From DASSTY01 sp035760645 (lineage in GTDB: Bacteria; Gemmatimonadota; Gemmatimonadetes; Gemmatimonadales; GWC2-71-9), in the NCBI GenBank assembly GCA_035760645.1, contig DASTSO010000117.1, forward strand, positions 1 to 64,000: a DNA stretch of 64,000 nt. The letters are read 5' to 3'. Below, piece by piece: positions 17,548-26,765 of this stretch (positions are counted from its first letter, which is position 1; every line of letters starts with the position of its first letter). The notes beneath the pieces are model-generated. The model did not search any database. It saw nothing but the letters and a program-made list of their open reading frames with translations, and was not told the DNA's origin. A program made the position numbers and the translations under genes.

Positions 17548-18426
17548 ATGGACGCCAATCTCGTCAAGCGGATCGCCTTCGCGGTGGTCGCGATCCCGCT
17601 CGCCCTGCTGGTCGTGTGGCAGGGAGGCTGGGTGCTCGCCGCGCTCATCGCCCTCGTCGCCGCGCTCGCCACGCGCGAGCTCTTCGCCTTCGCGCACCGG
17701 CATGAGATCCGGCCGCTCGCCGGCTTCGGCACGCTGAGCGCCGCCGCGCTGCCGCTCCTCGTCTACTGGAACATCCGCCCGCTCGGCGAGAGCGGGAGCA
17801 CCGCCGACCCGTTCCACGGCTGGGCGTGGTTTCTCGCGGCACTGTGGGTCGTGGCGCTCCTCGCCGTCACCCTCGCCGCACGCCGGCCGGGCGACCGGCC
17901 GCTCGAGGCGGCGGGGATCACCCTGCTCGGCGTGCTCTACACCGGCGCGCTTCCGGCCTCGCTGCTCGTCATTCGCCACGCCGCCTACCCGACGCAGCGG
18001 TGGGAAGGGGCGTGGCTCGTCTTCTTCCCGCTCGTCATCACCTGGGTGGTGGACACGGCCGCGATGTTCGGCGGGCGCGCGATGCAGGGGCCGAAGCTCT
18101 GGCCCGCGATCAGCCCCGGCAAGACGTGGTCGGGGAGCGTCGCGGGCGTCGTCGGCGGGCTCGTCGCCGTGCCGATCCTCAACGCGCTCGTGCTCGAGCC
18201 GCTCGGGATCGCGCTCCCGCTCCGGCTCGGCCTGCCCTTCGCGCTCGTGCTGGGCATCGTCGGCCAGGCGGGCGACCTGGCCGAGTCGCTCTTCAAGCGC
18301 GAAGTGGGCGTGAAGGACTCGAGCGCGCTGATTCCGGGGCACGGCGGCGTGCTCGACCGCTTCGACTCGCTCTACTTCGTCCTGCCGTGCGCGGCGGCGA
18401 TGTACCGGCTCTTCGGCCTCATCTGA
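17548..18426 (+). CDS. cdsA: Phosphatidate cytidylyltransferase
   Basis: A 292-aa integral membrane enzyme that makes CDP-diacylglycerol from phosphatidate and CTP. About seven or eight membrane helices are visible. The family signature near the end is intact: GDLAESLFKREVGVKD, then IPGHGGVLDRFDSL. Its product feeds pssA at 59208. The ATG at 17548 begins the first conserved helix. The stop overlaps the dxr start by one base. Confidence 0.93.
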   Translation: MDANLVKRIAFAVVAIPLALLVVWQGGWVLAALIALVAALATRELFAFAHRHEIRPLAGFGTLSAAALPLLVYWNIRPLGESGSTADPFHGWAWFLAALWVVALLAVTLAARRPGDRPLEAAGITLLGVLYTGALPASLLVIRHAAYPTQRWEGAWLVFFPLVITWVVDTAAMFGGRAMQGPKLWPAISPGKTWSGSVAGVVGGLVAVPILNALVLEPLGIALPLRLGLPFALVLGIVGQAGDLAESLFKREVGVKDSSALIPGHGGVLDRFDSLYFVLPCAAAMYRLFGLI

Positions 18427-19607
18427 TGCACGGCAGCCCGCTCCGGGCCCCGCGAGGGGTCGCCGTTCTCGGCTCGACCGGCTCGATCGGCCGGAGCGCG
18501 CTCGCCGTGCTGGCCCGCCAGCGCGAGCACTTCCGCGTCGTGGCCCTCACGGCCGGCCGCAACGGCGAGCTGCTCGCCGAGCAGGCGCGCGCGTGGCGCC
18601 CGGCCTTCCTCGGGCTCTGCCACGCGGAGGAGAGCACGGCCGGACTCCCCGCCGGCACCGCGACCGGCTGCGAGGCCCTCGTCGAGGCGGCGACGCGGCC
18701 CGACGTGGACATCGTGCTGAACGCCGTCGTCGGCGCCGCGGGGCTCGAGGCGACGCTCGCGGCGCTCCGCGCCGGGAAGCGGGTCGCGCTCGCCAACAAG
18801 GAGTCCCTCGTCATGGCCGGCGACCTCGTGGCGGAGGCGGCGCGCGCCGGAGGCGGCGAGCTGGTGCCGGTGGACAGCGAGCACAGCGCGGTGCTGCAGT
18901 GCCTCGACGGCCGTGCCGAGGCGGCGCGCGAGGGCGGCGTGCTCGCGCGGCTCGTGCTCACCGCGAGCGGCGGGCCGTTCCGCACGTGGGCGGCCGAGCG
19001 GGTGCAGTCGGCCACCGTCGCGGAGGCGCTGAACCACCCGACCTGGCGCATGGGCGCCAAGATCACGGTGGACAGCGCCACGCTCGTCAACAAGGCCCTC
19101 GAGGTGATCGAGGCGCACTTCCTCTTCGGGCTCCCCTACGACGCGCTCGACGTGGTGGTGCACCCACAGAGCATCGTGCACGCGCTCGTCGAGTTCCGCG
19201 ACGGCAGCGTGCTCGCGCAGCTGGGCTTCCCGTCGATGGAGCTGCCGATCCTCTACGCGCTCACGCATCCCGCGCGGCTGCCCGACGCGGGCGTGCGCCG
19301 CTTCGACCCGGTGGCGGCGGGGCCGCTCACCTTCGAGCCGGTCCGCGCCGACGTCTTCCGCGCCTTCGGCCTCGGCGTCGCGGCGGGGCGCGCGGGCGGC
19401 ACGGCGCCGGCGGTCTTCAACGCGGCCAACGAGATCGCGGTCGCCGCGTTCCTCGACGGGGCCCTGCCGTTCGGCCAGATCGCCGAGGTGATCGAGCGGG
19501 TGCTCGACGCCCACGTCGTCGGCGCCGCCGACACCCTCGAGGCGGTCCGCGCCGCCGACACCTGGGCCCGCGCGCGCGCCCGCGACGCCCTGAAGGTTTC
19601 CTGCTGA
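18426..19607 (+). CDS. dxr: 1-deoxy-D-xylulose 5-phosphate reductoisomerase
   Basis: A 393-aa NADPH enzyme, second step of the MEP isoprenoid pathway. GSTGSIG binds the cofactor near residue 15, and ANKESLVMAG, PVDSEHSAVLQCL, LTASGGPF, HPTWRMGAKITVDSATLVNK and HPQSIVHALVEF hold the metal and substrate sites. It supplies precursors used by uppS upstream. Both ends form one-base TGATG overlaps with neighbours. Confidence 0.96.
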   Translation: MHGSPLRAPRGVAVLGSTGSIGRSALAVLARQREHFRVVALTAGRNGELLAEQARAWRPAFLGLCHAEESTAGLPAGTATGCEALVEAATRPDVDIVLNAVVGAAGLEATLAALRAGKRVALANKESLVMAGDLVAEAARAGGGELVPVDSEHSAVLQCLDGRAEAAREGGVLARLVLTASGGPFRTWAAERVQSATVAEALNHPTWRMGAKITVDSATLVNKALEVIEAHFLFGLPYDALDVVVHPQSIVHALVEFRDGSVLAQLGFPSMELPILYALTHPARLPDAGVRRFDPVAAGPLTFEPVRADVFRAFGLGVAAGRAGGTAPAVFNAANEIAVAAFLDGALPFGQIAEVIERVLDAHVVGAADTLEAVRAADTWARARARDALKVSC

Positions 19608-20989
19608 TGACCGTTCTCGCGCTGATCGTCGTCCTCGGCGTGCTCGTCTTCGTGCACGAGCTCGGCCACTTTCTCGCCGCGAAATGGGCGGGGATCTACG
19701 TCCACCGCTTCTCGCTCGGCCTGGGCTCGCCCGTCAAGGCGCTCAGCTTCCGGCGCGGCGAAACGGAGTACGCCGTCAGCTGGCTCCCGCTCGGCGGCTA
19801 CGTGAAGATGGCGAGCGCCGAGGAGGAGGCGACCAGCGCGGCGCTCGAGGGCGGGGCGGGGGAGTTCACCGAGGCCCCGGTGCCGCCCGACCGCGTCTTC
19901 GAGGCGAAGCCGGTCTGGAAGCGGATGATCGTCATCCTCGCCGGCGTGACGATGAACTTCCTCTTCGCCTTCGGGGTGAATACCTACCTCGCCGCGAAGC
20001 ACGGCCGCACGCTCGACATGACGACGACCGTGGGGCACGTCCAGCGGGAGCTCGCCACGGGACCCGCGGCGCCGCTCGCGCAGCTCGCGCCGGGTGACCG
20101 GATCGTGCGCGTCAACGGCCAGCCGGTGGAGTCGTGGGACGCGATCGTGCAGGGGATCAGCTCGGGCGACGCCAACGAGGTCACGCTCGACCTCGCCGAC
20201 GGCCGCCGGGTCGTGCTGCCGATCCACCCGGCGGCGCTGGAGGCGCGCGCGCAGGCCGCGGCGGTGCTCGCGCCCTACCGCGCGACGGTGGTGGACACCG
20301 TCATCCCCGGCAGCCCGGCCGCGGCGGCCGGCGTCGAGCGGGGCGACTCGATCACGGCGCTCGGCGGCCGGCCGGTCGCGCAGTTCTACGACGTCCTCGC
20401 GGTGCTCGATACGAGCGCGGGGAAGCCGGTCGCCGTCTCGCTCGTGCGCGACGGGCGGCCGGTGGAGCTCACCGTGCGGACGCGGGTGGACCAGGCCACC
20501 GGTCCCGACGGCAAGCCCCACAAGGTCGGCCGGCTCGGCGTCGGTTTCCGGAGCCCGGTGCGGACGATCCCCTACGACTTCCCCGAGGCCGTGCGCGCCG
20601 GCTTCGGCGAGACGCTGCACCAGACGACCTTCATCGCGCGCACCGTGCAGGGGCTGCTCACCCGCCGCGTGGCGACGAGCTCGCTCGGCGGGCCGATCCT
20701 GATCGCGCAGCAGGCGGGGCAGTTCGCCCGGCTGGGGCTCGACCAGTTCCTGGGGTTCATGGCGCTCATCTCGGTGAACCTGGCGGTGCTCAACCTGCTG
20801 CCGATCCCGGTCCTGGACGGCGGCCAGTTCGTCTTCCTGCTGGCCGAGGGCATCGCCCGGCGCCCGCTGCCGCTGAAGGTCCGCGAGCGGCTCACCACGG
20901 TGGGCCTGGCGCTCATCCTGGGCCTCATGGTGATGGCCTTCTGGAACGACTTCGCCCGGCTGTTCCGCGGGTGGGGGTGGATCCAGTAG
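19607..20989 (+). CDS. rseP: Site-2 zinc metalloprotease with two PDZ domains
   Basis: A 460-aa intramembrane protease. The zinc motif HELGH lies in the first helix near residue 18, and the second metal site is LDGG near residue 405. Two PDZ domains fill about residues 120-300: one has APGDRIVRVNGQPV, the other ERGDSITALGGRPV. Members cut anti-sigma factors after a first cut by a DegS-like enzyme; the substrate here is unknown. At least three membrane helices are visible. It closes the uppS-cdsA-dxr block. Confidence 0.92.
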   Translation: MTVLALIVVLGVLVFVHELGHFLAAKWAGIYVHRFSLGLGSPVKALSFRRGETEYAVSWLPLGGYVKMASAEEEATSAALEGGAGEFTEAPVPPDRVFEAKPVWKRMIVILAGVTMNFLFAFGVNTYLAAKHGRTLDMTTTVGHVQRELATGPAAPLAQLAPGDRIVRVNGQPVESWDAIVQGISSGDANEVTLDLADGRRVVLPIHPAALEARAQAAAVLAPYRATVVDTVIPGSPAAAAGVERGDSITALGGRPVAQFYDVLAVLDTSAGKPVAVSLVRDGRPVELTVRTRVDQATGPDGKPHKVGRLGVGFRSPVRTIPYDFPEAVRAGFGETLHQTTFIARTVQGLLTRRVATSSLGGPILIAQQAGQFARLGLDQFLGFMALISVNLAVLNLLPIPVLDGGQFVFLLAEGIARRPLPLKVRERLTTVGLALILGLMVMAFWNDFARLFRGWGWIQ

Positions 20990-21037
20990 ACCCTCCCGGG
21001 CGCCGCGGGCGGACGCCTGAGTCCCGAGTCGGCGGGG

Positions 21038-21066
21038 TTGCCCCCGGTTCCGGACCTCGCTTAATT
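21038..21066 (+). promoter_or_regulatory. rpsO promoter
   Basis: TTGCCC (21038-21043) and TTAATT (21061-21066) with a 17-bp spacer. The predicted start near 21073 gives a leader of about 113 nt. Confidence 0.5.
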
Positions 21067-21072
21067 TCCCGT

Positions 21073-21098
21073 GCTCCAAGCGATTAGGCGCCTGGAGC
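21073..21098 (+). promoter_or_regulatory. 5' leader hairpin of rpsO mRNA
   Basis: GCTCCA (21073-21078) pairs with TGGAGC (21093-21098) around a 14-nt loop. It starts at about the predicted +1, the same place as the rpsA leader hairpin. A role in S15 autoregulation is possible but not shown. Confidence 0.35.
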
Positions 21099-21185
21099 CG
21101 ACGATGCCCACGGAGGCGTCGCCCGGTTCGTGGACTCGGCTCACGACCTCGGGGTTCGAACCATCAGGCCGACGGAACTCAGCGC

Positions 21186-21446
21186 ATGACGATCGACAAG
21201 GCGACCGTGGTCGCGAAGCACCAGGCCCACGAGAAGGACACCGGCTCGACCCGGGTGCAGATCGCGCTCCTCACCGAGCGGATCAACCAGCTCACCGAGC
21301 ACTTCCGCACGCACCAGAAGGACCACCACGGCCGCCGCGGCCTGCTGAAGATGGTCGGCACCCGCCGCCGTCTCCTCACCTATCTCAAGCGCAACGATCT
21401 GGCGGGCTACCGCGCGCTGATCGAGGAGCTGGGGCTGCGGCACTAG
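21186..21446 (+). CDS. rpsO: 30S ribosomal protein S15
   Basis: An 86-aa protein that binds 16S rRNA at the h20-h22 junction. DTGSTRVQIALLTERINQLTEHF and HQKDHHGRRGLLKMVGTRRRLLTYL are the diagnostic stretches. It is slightly shorter than the usual 89 residues. pnp follows after a strong hairpin, the classic rpsO-pnp pair. Confidence 0.96.
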   Translation: MTIDKATVVAKHQAHEKDTGSTRVQIALLTERINQLTEHFRTHQKDHHGRRGLLKMVGTRRRLLTYLKRNDLAGYRALIEELGLRH

Positions 21447-21461
21447 TTGCCGGCCGCGCGC

Positions 21462-21496
21462 CAGGGCGCCCCGCACAACGGCTGCGGGGCGCCCTG
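21462..21496 (+). terminator. rpsO-pnp intergenic hairpin
   Basis: A 14-bp perfect stem (21462-21475 with 21483-21496) with a 7-nt loop, 16 nt after the rpsO stop. It may be a terminator or, by analogy with the E. coli rpsO-pnp gap, an RNase III processing site. Confidence 0.65.
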
Positions 21497-21550
21497 TCGC
21501 CTTTGCGGGCCGCCGTCGCGGACGTCGTGCCGCACGGTCCGCCGTAGATG

Positions 21551-21599
21551 CAGCAAAGAAGCAAAGAAGCGAAGCGAACGAGAAACCAAAAGCCAAAGG
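21551..21599 (+). promoter_or_regulatory. A-rich purine leader upstream of pnp
   Basis: This stretch is rich in A, unlike its surroundings, and contains two copies of GCAAAGAA (21553 and 21561). It ends in AAAGG, a Shine-Dalgarno eight bases before the chosen GTG. It lies where E. coli PNPase controls its own mRNA; a similar role here is only inferred. Confidence 0.35.
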
Positions 21600-21607
21600 T
21601 TGTGACC

Positions 21608-23701
21608 GTGCAACGGATCGACACAGAATTCGCCGGACGTCCTCTCCGCCTCGAGACCGGGCGCCTGGCGAAGCAGGCGGCGGGCTCCGCCGTCGTGCGC
21701 TTCGGCGACACGATGGTGCTGGCCGCCGTGACCGTCTCGCCCAACGTCTCCTCCCTCCCGTTCTTCCCCCTCACCGTCGAGTATCGCGAGAAGACCTACG
21801 CCGCGGGCAAGATCCCGGGCGGGTTCCTCAAGCGCGAGGGGCGGCCGTCCGACAAGGAGATCCTGGCGAGCCGGCTGATCGACCGGTCGATCCGCCCGCT
21901 CTTCCCGGAAGGGTTCAAGAACGAGGTCCAGGTCTTCGTGACCGTCCTCTCGGCCGACCAGGAGAACGACGCCGACGTGCTCGGCGCGGTGGCCGCCTCG
22001 ACGGCGCTGTCGCTCTCGACCGTGCCCTGGAACGGGCCGCTCGCCGCGGTGCGGGTGGGCCGGGTGGAGGGGAACTGGATCCTCAATCCGACCTTCCAGC
22101 AGCTCGAGTTCAGCGAGATCGACCTCGTCGTGAGCGGCTCGGCCGACTCGATCGTCATGGTCGAGGGCGGGACGCTCGAGGTGAGCGAGCAGGACATCCT
22201 CGAGGCGCTCAAGGTCGCGCACGCCGGGATCAAGGAGCTCGTCCGCCTCGAGCAGCAGCTCCTCGACCAGGTCACCGTGACGAAGCTCGAGTGGACCAAG
22301 CCCGAGCCCGACGCCAAGGTCGTCGCGGCGGTGCGCAAGGCGGCCGAGAAGCCGATGGCCGCGGCGATCAACGCCAAGGACAAGGCGGGCCGCGCGGCCG
22401 CCGTGAAGGCGCTCAAGCAGCAGGTCCTCGCCGAGCTCACCGAGAAGTTCGTCGCCGAGAGCCCGAACGTGGCGAAGGAGATCGCCGCGGAGCTCGACGA
22501 GATCGAGTACCGGGTCATGCGCGCCCAGGTGCTCGACAAGGGCGAGCGCGTGGACGGCCGCGACACCGACACGATCCGGCCGATCACGATCGAGGCGGGC
22601 GTGCTCCCGCGCACCCACGGGTCGGCGCTCTTCACCCGCGGCCAGACGCAGGCGCTCGTCGCCGTCACCCTCGGCACGCAGGACGACGAGCAGCGGATCG
22701 ACTCGATCGACGTGGCGGGCGAGACGACGAAGTCGTTCATGCTGCACTACAACTTCCCGCCGTACTCGACCGGCGAGGTGAAGATGATCCGCGGCACCAG
22801 CCGCCGCGAGATCGGCCACGGCGCGCTCGCCGAGCGGGCGCTGCAGCCGCTGCTGCCCGCGTACCAGGACTTCCCGTACACGCTGCGCGTCGTCTCCGAG
22901 GTGCTCGAGTCGAACGGCTCGTCGTCGATGGCGACGGTGTGCGGCGGCTCGCTCGCGCTCATGGACGCGGGCGTGCCGATGAAGGCGGCCTGCGCCGGCG
23001 TCGCGATGGGGCTCATCAAGGAGGGCGACCGCGTCGCGGTGCTCACCGACATCCTGGGCTCCGAGGACGCGCTCGGCGACATGGACTTCAAGGTCGCGGG
23101 CACCGAGCATGGCATCACCTCGATCCAGATGGACATCAAGATCGAGGGGCTGGACCTGAACATCATGGCCGAGGCGCTCGAGAAGGCGCGCAAGGGCCGG
23201 CTCTTCATCCTCGGCAAGATGCAGGAGGTCGTGCCGGCGCCGCGCGCGGATCTCTCGCCCTATGCGCCGCGGATCTTCACGATCCAGATCAAGCCGGAGA
23301 AGATCGGCGACGTCATCGGCCCGAAGGGCAAGACGGTCCGGGGCATCCAGGACGCCACCGGCGCGAAGATCAGCATCGAGGACACCGGCGTGATCACGAT
23401 CGCCGCCGTCGGCGGCGAGGCGGGCGACAAGGCCCGCGCCATGATCCAGGCGATCACGGCCGAGCCCGAGGTGGGCAAGATCTACGAGGGCCCGGTGAAG
23501 AGCACCACGCCGTTCGGCGCCTTCGTCGAGATCATGCCGGGCGTCGAGGGGCTGCTGCACATCAGCGAGCTGCAGCACGGCCGCACGGAGAAGACCGAGG
23601 ACGTGGTCAAGAAGGGCGACGTCGTCCAGGTCAAGCTCCTCGAGGTGGACGACCGCGGCCGCATGAAGCTGTCGCGGAAGGCCCTCCTCCCGAAAGAGTG
23701 A
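21608..23701 (+). CDS. pnp: Polyribonucleotide nucleotidyltransferase (PNPase)
   Basis: A 697-aa phosphate-dependent 3'-5' exoribonuclease. Two RNase PH cores (about 5-215 and 305-530) are separated by a helical domain. FFPLTVEYREKTYAAGKIPGG-type and SSMATVCGGSLALMDAG segments mark the cores, the latter near the catalytic phosphate site. A KH domain (IKPEKIGDVIGPKGKTVRGI) and an S1 domain (FGAFVEIMPGVEGLLHISEL) follow. I chose the GTG at 21608 because AAAGG precedes it; an ATG at 21548 would give 717 residues with a basic leader. Confidence 0.95.
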   Translation: MQRIDTEFAGRPLRLETGRLAKQAAGSAVVRFGDTMVLAAVTVSPNVSSLPFFPLTVEYREKTYAAGKIPGGFLKREGRPSDKEILASRLIDRSIRPLFPEGFKNEVQVFVTVLSADQENDADVLGAVAASTALSLSTVPWNGPLAAVRVGRVEGNWILNPTFQQLEFSEIDLVVSGSADSIVMVEGGTLEVSEQDILEALKVAHAGIKELVRLEQQLLDQVTVTKLEWTKPEPDAKVVAAVRKAAEKPMAAAINAKDKAGRAAAVKALKQQVLAELTEKFVAESPNVAKEIAAELDEIEYRVMRAQVLDKGERVDGRDTDTIRPITIEAGVLPRTHGSALFTRGQTQALVAVTLGTQDDEQRIDSIDVAGETTKSFMLHYNFPPYSTGEVKMIRGTSRREIGHGALAERALQPLLPAYQDFPYTLRVVSEVLESNGSSSMATVCGGSLALMDAGVPMKAACAGVAMGLIKEGDRVAVLTDILGSEDALGDMDFKVAGTEHGITSIQMDIKIEGLDLNIMAEALEKARKGRLFILGKMQEVVPAPRADLSPYAPRIFTIQIKPEKIGDVIGPKGKTVRGIQDATGAKISIEDTGVITIAAVGGEAGDKARAMIQAITAEPEVGKIYEGPVKSTTPFGAFVEIMPGVEGLLHISELQHGRTEKTEDVVKKGDVVQVKLLEVDDRGRMKLSRKALLPKE

Positions 23702-24987
23702 CGGCGCTCGCGATGCGGCCGGCCGGACTGGAAACGGTCCGGCTGGATGAGGGGCTGCAGCGCACGACGGCCCCGAACGGACTGGTGGTGCTCACCGAGC
23801 ACCTCGCCGGCGTCCGTTCGGCGGCCGTCGGCATTTGGGTGCGTACCGCCAGCGCCCACGAGCCGCCCGCCCAGATGGGCATCTCGCACCTGCTAGAGCA
23901 CATGGTCTTCAAGGCCACCGAGCGGCGCAGCGCGCGCCAGCTGGCGCTCGAGCTCGAGGTGCGGGGCGGCTCGCTCGACGCCTTCACGGGCCGGGACTAC
24001 ACGAGCTACCAGGCGCACGTCCTCGACGCCGACCTGCCGCTCGCGGTCGAGATCCTCACCGATCTCGTCCGCCGCCCGCTGCTGCGCGAGAGCGATCTCC
24101 TGCCCGAGCGAAACGTGATCCTCGAGGAGATCAACGGCGTCCAGGACACGCCGGACGACGTCGTCTTCGAGATCCACTCCGCCGCGCTCTGGGGCGACCA
24201 CCCCTACGGCTACTCCATCCTCGGCACCCCCGAGACGATCGAGGGGATCAGCGCCGAGGACCTGCGCACGCTCCACACGACGGGCTACGCGCGCGGCAAC
24301 TGCGTCATCGCCGCGGCCGGGAACGTGAACCACGAGCAGCTGCTCACGGTGCTCGAGCGGGAGGGGTGGTTCCAGGGGCAGAGGCGCGAGTTCGTGCGGC
24401 GCGCCGAGCCCACCGAGGCCGCGGTGCGCGGCCGCGAGGTGCGCGAGGTGCGCGACACGGCGCAGACGCACATCGTCCTCGGCACCGACACCTTCCCGCT
24501 GCGCGACCCGCGGCGCTTCCCGCTCGCGCTCCTGATCAACGTGCTGGGCGGCGGGATGTCGAGCCGGCTCTTCCAGCACGTGCGCGAGGAGCTGGGGCTC
24601 GCCTACGCGGTGTACGCCTACAAGAGCTTCTACCAGTGCGCCGGGCAGCTCGGCATCTACGTCGGCACCCAGCCCGCCACCGCCGATCGCGCCCTCGAGG
24701 CGATCCGCCACGAGCTCCAGGTCATGGCGCGCGAGGGCCTGAGCGCGCAGGAACTGCAGGACGCCAAGCAGCAGCTCAAGGGCCAGATCATGCTGGCGCT
24801 CGAGAGCCCGGGCAGCCGCATGGGCCGGCTCGCCGGCTTCACGCTCCACGGCGACCGCTACCGGCCCCTGGACGAGGTGCTGGCCGACATCAGCGCGATC
24901 GGACGCGACGAGGTCGCGGCGGTCGCGCACGAGTTCTTCCAGCCGGAGCGCCAGACGGTGGTGCGGCTGGGCCCCGACGGGCAGTGA
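23698..24987 (+). CDS. M16 family zinc peptidase
   Basis: A 429-aa single-unit M16B peptidase. The inverted zinc motif HLLEH lies near residue 65, with the downstream glutamate region (ERNVILEEINGVQDTPDD) completing the site. GGGMSSRLFQHVREELGLAYAVYAY is the conserved C-half segment. Members of this size pair into closed chambers and cut small peptides; the substrate is unknown. The GTG at 23698 overlaps the pnp stop (GTGA); an ATG at 23713 is an alternative. The pnp-M16 order is common in bacteria. Confidence 0.9.
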   Translation: MTALAMRPAGLETVRLDEGLQRTTAPNGLVVLTEHLAGVRSAAVGIWVRTASAHEPPAQMGISHLLEHMVFKATERRSARQLALELEVRGGSLDAFTGRDYTSYQAHVLDADLPLAVEILTDLVRRPLLRESDLLPERNVILEEINGVQDTPDDVVFEIHSAALWGDHPYGYSILGTPETIEGISAEDLRTLHTTGYARGNCVIAAAGNVNHEQLLTVLEREGWFQGQRREFVRRAEPTEAAVRGREVREVRDTAQTHIVLGTDTFPLRDPRRFPLALLINVLGGGMSSRLFQHVREELGLAYAVYAYKSFYQCAGQLGIYVGTQPATADRALEAIRHELQVMAREGLSAQELQDAKQQLKGQIMLALESPGSRMGRLAGFTLHGDRYRPLDEVLADISAIGRDEVAAVAHEFFQPERQTVVRLGPDGQ

Positions 24988-25030
24988 TCCCCCTGACCTT
25001 TCGACCGAACATCCTTACCGCGAGAGACTG

Positions 25031-26143
25031 ATGCAGATCGGCCTTCCGAAGGAAATCAAGACGAACGAGAACCGCGTCGCCCTCGTGCCGGCGGGCGTGG
25101 AGGCGCTGGTCGGCGCCGGCCACACCGTCTTCGTCGAGCAGGGCGCGGGCGTCGGCAGCGGCTTCGCCGACGAGGCCTACGTCGCCGCCGGCGCCACGAT
25201 CCTGCCGACCGCCGACGAGGTCTGGCAGAAGGGCGACATGATCTTCAAGGTCAAGGAGCCGATCGCGGTCGAGTGGCCCCGGATGCGGAAGGGCCAGCTG
25301 ATCTACACCTACTTCCACTTCGCTGCCGACGAGGCGCTCACGAAGGCGGTCATCGACTCGGGCGCCGTGGCGCTCGCCTACGAGACCGTCGAGCTGCCGA
25401 GCCGCGAGCTGCCGCTGCTGACGCCGATGTCCGAGGTGGCGGGCCGCATGTCGGTGCAGGAGGGCGCGAAGTACCTCGAGAAGGTCTTCGGCGGCCTGGG
25501 CGTCCTGCTGGGCGGCGTGCCGGGCGTGGCCCCGGGCGAGGTGGTCATCCTGGGCGGCGGCGTCGTCGGCACCAACGCGGCGAAGATGGCCGCGGGCCTC
25601 GGCGCGCACGTGACGATCTTCGACATCTCGCTCGACCGCCTGCGCTACCTCGACGACGTGCTCCCGGCGAACGTCGACACGATGTACTCGAACCGCTACA
25701 ACATCCTCGAGGCGATCAGCCGCGCGGACCTCGTGGTCGGCGCCGTGCTCCTGCCGGGCGCCAAGGCCCCACGCCTCGTCCGCCGCGAGGACCTCAAGCG
25801 CATGAAGCCGGGCGCGGTCATCGTGGACGTCGCGGTGGACCAGGGCGGCTGCGTCGAGACGATCAAGCCGACGACCCACGAGAACCCGACCTACTTCGTC
25901 GACGGCATCCTGCACTACGCCGTGGCCAACATGCCGGGCGGCGTGCCGCGCACCTCGACCCTCGCGCTCACCAACGCCACGCTCCCCTACGGTCTGCGGC
26001 TCGCGCGCGACGGGTGGAAGAAGGCCTGCGCGGCGGACCGCGCCCTCAAGCTCGGCCTCAACGTGGTGGAGGGGAAGGTGGTCTACCCCGCCGTCGCCGA
26101 GGCGTTCGGGCTCCCGCTGGTCGACGTCGACAGCGTTCTGTGA
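25031..26143 (+). CDS. ald: Alanine dehydrogenase
   Basis: A 370-aa NAD enzyme that interconverts alanine and pyruvate plus ammonia. It starts MQIGLPKEIKTNENRVAL, with KVKEP for pyruvate, YFHFAAD, and the Rossmann loop VILGGGVVGTNAAKMAAGLGA near residue 170. VDVAVDQGGCVET and NMPGGVPRTST complete the family pattern. GAGAG six to ten bases before the ATG supports the start. Confidence 0.95.
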   Translation: MQIGLPKEIKTNENRVALVPAGVEALVGAGHTVFVEQGAGVGSGFADEAYVAAGATILPTADEVWQKGDMIFKVKEPIAVEWPRMRKGQLIYTYFHFAADEALTKAVIDSGAVALAYETVELPSRELPLLTPMSEVAGRMSVQEGAKYLEKVFGGLGVLLGGVPGVAPGEVVILGGGVVGTNAAKMAAGLGAHVTIFDISLDRLRYLDDVLPANVDTMYSNRYNILEAISRADLVVGAVLLPGAKAPRLVRREDLKRMKPGAVIVDVAVDQGGCVETIKPTTHENPTYFVDGILHYAVANMPGGVPRTSTLALTNATLPYGLRLARDGWKKACAADRALKLGLNVVEGKVVYPAVAEAFGLPLVDVDSVL

Positions 26144-26172
26144 GCGGCGCCGTCCGCGCCGTGGAGCGCACC

Positions 26173-26631
26173 ATGGACGTGGAGATCCAGGTCCGGGTCC
26201 TGCCCCACGGCGCGGACCTCCCCCTGCCGAGCCCGGCCACCCCGGGCTCGGCCGGGTACGACCTGGCGAGCGCCGAGGAGGGGGAGCTGCGCCCCTTCGA
26301 GCGGCGGCTCTTCCGCACCGGCCTCCAGGTCGCGATCCCCGAGGGCTACGAGATCCAGCTCCGGCCGCGGTCGGGCCTGGCGCTCCGGCACGGGATCACG
26401 CTGCCCAACACCCCCGCCACGATCGACAGCGATTACCGGGGCGAACTGCAAGTCGCTCTGGTGAACCTCGGCACCGAGCCGTTCACCGTGACGCGCGGCA
26501 TGCGCATCGCCCAGCTGGTGGTGGCCCGGGTCGAGCGGGCCTGCTTCCGCCCCGTGGAAGCGCTTCCCCCCTCGGAACGGGGGGCCGGCGGCTTCGGCAG
26601 CACCGGCCTCGGCGGCCCCGCGGCGGGGTGA
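26173..26631 (+). CDS. dut: Deoxyuridine 5'-triphosphate nucleotidohydrolase
   Basis: A 152-aa trimeric dUTPase that removes dUTP and makes dUMP. The motifs are in order: PGSAGYDLAS, RPRSGLALRHG, NTPATIDSDYRGEL, the RGMRIAQLVV strand, and the C-terminal arm RGAGGFGSTG. The ATG at 26173 has GGAG six bases upstream. A GTG at 26140 overlapping the ald stop would add 11 residues and cannot be excluded. Confidence 0.93.
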   Translation: MDVEIQVRVLPHGADLPLPSPATPGSAGYDLASAEEGELRPFERRLFRTGLQVAIPEGYEIQLRPRSGLALRHGITLPNTPATIDSDYRGELQVALVNLGTEPFTVTRGMRIAQLVVARVERACFRPVEALPPSERGAGGFGSTGLGGPAAG

Positions 26632-26700
26632 ACTGCCCCCGTCCGACTCCCGCGGTACGGCTTTTCCAGTAGAGACGCAGAATTGCATCGTGTCGCGAAC

Positions 26701-26729
26701 TTGTTCACCGGCGACACCCCGCGTAGCTT
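26701..26729 (+). promoter_or_regulatory. mreB promoter
   Basis: TTGTTC (26701-26706) and TAGCTT (26724-26729) with a 17-bp spacer; the -10 continues as TAGCTTTG. The leader would be about 30 nt. Confidence 0.6.
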
Positions 26730-26765
26730 TGGCCACCCTCGAGCCACAGCCCTAGCCTGGCGGCC

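Noticed and set aside
21150..21175. GGTTCGAACC resembling a tRNA T-arm before rpsO
   Set aside because: The flanking bases cannot form the 5-bp T stem, and no acceptor or anticodon stem fits around it.
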